From RGDT01 sp964630925 (GTDB lineage Bacteria > Planctomycetota > Planctomycetia > Gemmatales > Gemmataceae): a DNA stretch of 64,000 nucleotides. The stretch lies in assembly GCA_964630925.1 (NCBI GenBank), contig CAZVZK010000010.1:1-64000 (forward strand), given 5' to 3'. Under the pieces are notes generated by a model. That model worked only from the letters and a program-made list of their open reading frames with translations, ran no database searches and was not told the DNA's origin. A program made the translations under genes and the position numbers. Shown here in pieces: positions 62,672 to 64,000 of the stretch; within the stretch, counting starts at the first letter, position 1; the number at the start of each line of letters is the position of its first letter.

Positions 62672-63364
62672 ATGCCACGCCCCCTCATCACCCTCTTACT
62701 CTTCGTCGCCGCCGCCGGCGCGCAGCATACACACCCGGGCGTCTTCTCCGGCGAGCTGCTCAACGAGCTGGCCGCCCGCATCGCCGCCCGCAAGGCGCCG
62801 ATCTCCGCCGAGCCGGAGCCGGCGCTCGCCGTCGCGACGCTCGCCGCGATCAACATCGCCCGCGTCGGCGGCGCCGACGGCCCCGGCGGGACGCTGCTCC
62901 TGCTCCGCGCCGACAAGATCGCCTGGCCCGACCTCCTCAAGGAGGTGCCCGAGAAGGAAGGCGTCAAGCGTTTCCAGGCGCTGGCGCGGCAGGCGGTCAA
63001 GGAGGCCGGCAAGGGCAAGGTCGCCGACGAGACGCGCAAGGCCCTGGCCGCCGTCCACAAGGCGATGCTCGCCCACGTCGAGGCCCACGTCGAAGACGTG
63101 TCGCCCGGACAGTTCATCGAGGCCCGCCGCTTCCTCAACATCGTGAAGGCGTCCCTCCCCGTGCTGGCCGACCCGAAGGCCGGCGAGCTGCTCGCGCTCG
63201 CCGAGGACGTGAACACCAAACCACGCTCCGCCGCGGAGCTGGCGCGGCTCTTCCGCGAGAAGAAGCTCCGCTTCGCCCCGTGCCTACCCGACGGGATGAA
63301 ACACTACCGCGTCCTCTACGACGCGCTGCACGCGGACGCACACAGGCTGGGGGTGAAGGAGTAG
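62672..63364 (+). CDS. exported protein of unknown function
   Basis: 230 residues with a signal peptide (about 1-17, cut after GAQ). Mainly alpha-helical and rich in Ala, Lys and Glu; one region (EVPEKEGVKRFQALARQAV) is strongly amphipathic. No family is recognised. GTGGAGG lies upstream of the ATG. It follows the CHAT gene by 66 bases on the same strand, so it may be co-expressed and could be a partner or substrate; nothing in the sequence proves it. Confidence 0.65.
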   Translation: MPRPLITLLLFVAAAGAQHTHPGVFSGELLNELAARIAARKAPISAEPEPALAVATLAAINIARVGGADGPGGTLLLLRADKIAWPDLLKEVPEKEGVKRFQALARQAVKEAGKGKVADETRKALAAVHKAMLAHVEAHVEDVSPGQFIEARRFLNIVKASLPVLADPKAGELLALAEDVNTKPRSAAELARLFREKKLRFAPCLPDGMKHYRVLYDALHADAHRLGVKE

Positions 63365-63429
63365 GGTGACGGCAGAGCGCTCCGCGGCGCGTCGCGGCTA
63401 CCCCGGCCGACAGGTAAAGAGAAAAGAGA

Positions 63430-63459
63430 ACGGGCCGGCGGTGAGAGCCGCCGGCCCGT
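63430..63459 (-). terminator. terminator between the convergent last two genes
   Basis: ACGGGCCGGCGG (63430-63441) pairs perfectly with 63448-63459. On the minus strand it is followed by a pyrimidine-rich run (TCTCTTTTCTCTTT), so it should end the protease transcript. Confidence 0.8.
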
Positions 63460-63481
63460 CCTGCCCCGGAGAGGCGGGGCC

Positions 63482-64000
63482 TTATTCCTTCGTCGGCTCC
63501 GTGACCTTGGCCGCGTCCAGCCGCTTCTGCAGCTCCGCGACCTTCTCCTTCTGCTCCGTCACCTCGGCGCGCAGCATGCGCATCTTCGCCCGGTCGCCTG
63601 CCGACCGCGCCTTCTCCAGCGCCTTCTCGGCCACCGTCAGCGCCGTCTTCGCCGCCTCCAGGTCGTCCTGAATCTTCGCCAGGGCCGCCGGGTCGTTCTC
63701 CTTCGGCGGCGGACGCTTGCCGGCCTTCATCTCCGGCAGCAGGGCCTGCACGTCCTCCGCCGGGATGACGTAGCTCTCCGTACGCCCCGCCCGCGCGATG
63801 TTGATGCCGACCGTCTTGCCGTCCAGGGTCACCAGCGGCCCGCCGCAGTCCTTGGGCTTGAGGATCAGGTCGGTCTGCACGATCTGCGGGAAGCCCGCGC
63901 GCACCTTGCTCAGCTCGCTGCCCATCCGGTTCTGGAAGTCGGTCCGGTCCAGGGGCCGCTCGCCCAGCTTGATCGTCTTCTCGATCTCGTCGTCGCCACG
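63482..64000 (-). CDS. trypsin-like protein with Cys at the nucleophile position, C-terminal part
   Basis: The last 172 residues of a longer protein whose start lies beyond the window. The visible part begins inside a trypsin-like fold with DCGGPLVTLDGKTVGINIA. This lines up with the G-x-S-G-G-P-L-V motif of HtrA-type proteases, with Cys in place of the catalytic Ser. Then comes a linker and a coiled coil of about 60 residues (ALAKIQDDLEAAKTAL to KRLDAAK). Whether the enzyme is active with Cys or is a pseudo-protease cannot be told. No PDZ domain is present after the protease part. Confidence 0.75.
   Translation of the reverse strand, partial: RGDDEIEKTIKLGERPLDRTDFQNRMGSELSKVRAGFPQIVQTDLILKPKDCGGPLVTLDGKTVGINIARAGRTESYVIPAEDVQALLPEMKAGKRPPPKENDPAALAKIQDDLEAAKTALTVAEKALEKARSAGDRAKMRMLRAEVTEQKEKVAELQKRLDAAKVTEPTKE

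Overview
The window is GC-rich chromosomal DNA that looks like a planctomycete, most likely of the Gemmataceae. The evidence is a set of families typical of that group: DUF1501 and DUF1549/DUF1553 proteins, TIGR03067, TIGR02996, a BBP7-type barrel, an LEPR-XLL-type sorting motif on a giant surface protein, a PVC-type dehydrogenase with a CxxCH tail, WD40 protein kinases next to ECF sigma factors, and a DUF1559 remnant. The genus is not determined.

Layout. (1) 236-12438, plus strand: a tight seven-gene run of GH13 amylase-like enzyme, GlgX debranching enzyme, pentameric ligand-gated ion channel, beta-carbonic anhydrase, LOG-family protein, BASS-type transporter and PPK2 polyphosphate kinase. 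A TIGR03067 gene, two tiny coupled ORFs and a pyruvate:ferredoxin oxidoreductase split over two genes follow. Together they suggest reserve (glycogen and polyphosphate) use feeding ferredoxin-linked pyruvate oxidation. (2) 12439-13352: repeats, hairpins and a broken DUF1559 end. (3) 13353-16974, plus: SppA, a BamE-like small protein, a DksA-type zinc finger and an HtrA-type protease. (4) 16975-20997: a hairpin with a heptamer tandem repeat, a 36-residue membrane protein, a VIT-VWA protein and a haem-motif protein whose tail is made of palindromic repeats. (5) 21001-28682, minus: WD40 Ser/Thr kinase, two overlapping ECF sigma genes and two exported proteins (one BBP7 barrel). (6) 29021-36346: a 2441-residue surface protein. 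(7) 36521-46745, minus: PPC-domain protein, TIGR02996/LRR protein, DUF1501 and DUF1549/1553 genes separated by a RAYT element with long inverted repeats, and a CotH/dehydrogenase/cytochrome fusion. (8) 46922-49905, minus: five tandem cytochrome c'-like paralogues, one without its haem motif. (9) 50053-52822, plus: a kinase-receiver-HD-GYP fusion with a PilZ gene behind it. (10) 52838-64000: WD40 protein, tRNA-Ala(CGC), two exported TPR-CHAT proteins either side of a polytopic membrane protein, a secreted hypothetical, and the C-terminal part of a trypsin-like protein with Cys at the nucleophile position.

The most notable points are the ion channel in a reserve-metabolism operon, the kinase/receiver/HD-GYP plus PilZ pair, the tandem cytochrome c' array, the two exported CHAT proteins, and a 90-bp repeat (44-133 and 59003-59092) lying upstream of two unrelated plus-strand genes. 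All family names come from reading motifs by eye; no database search was run.
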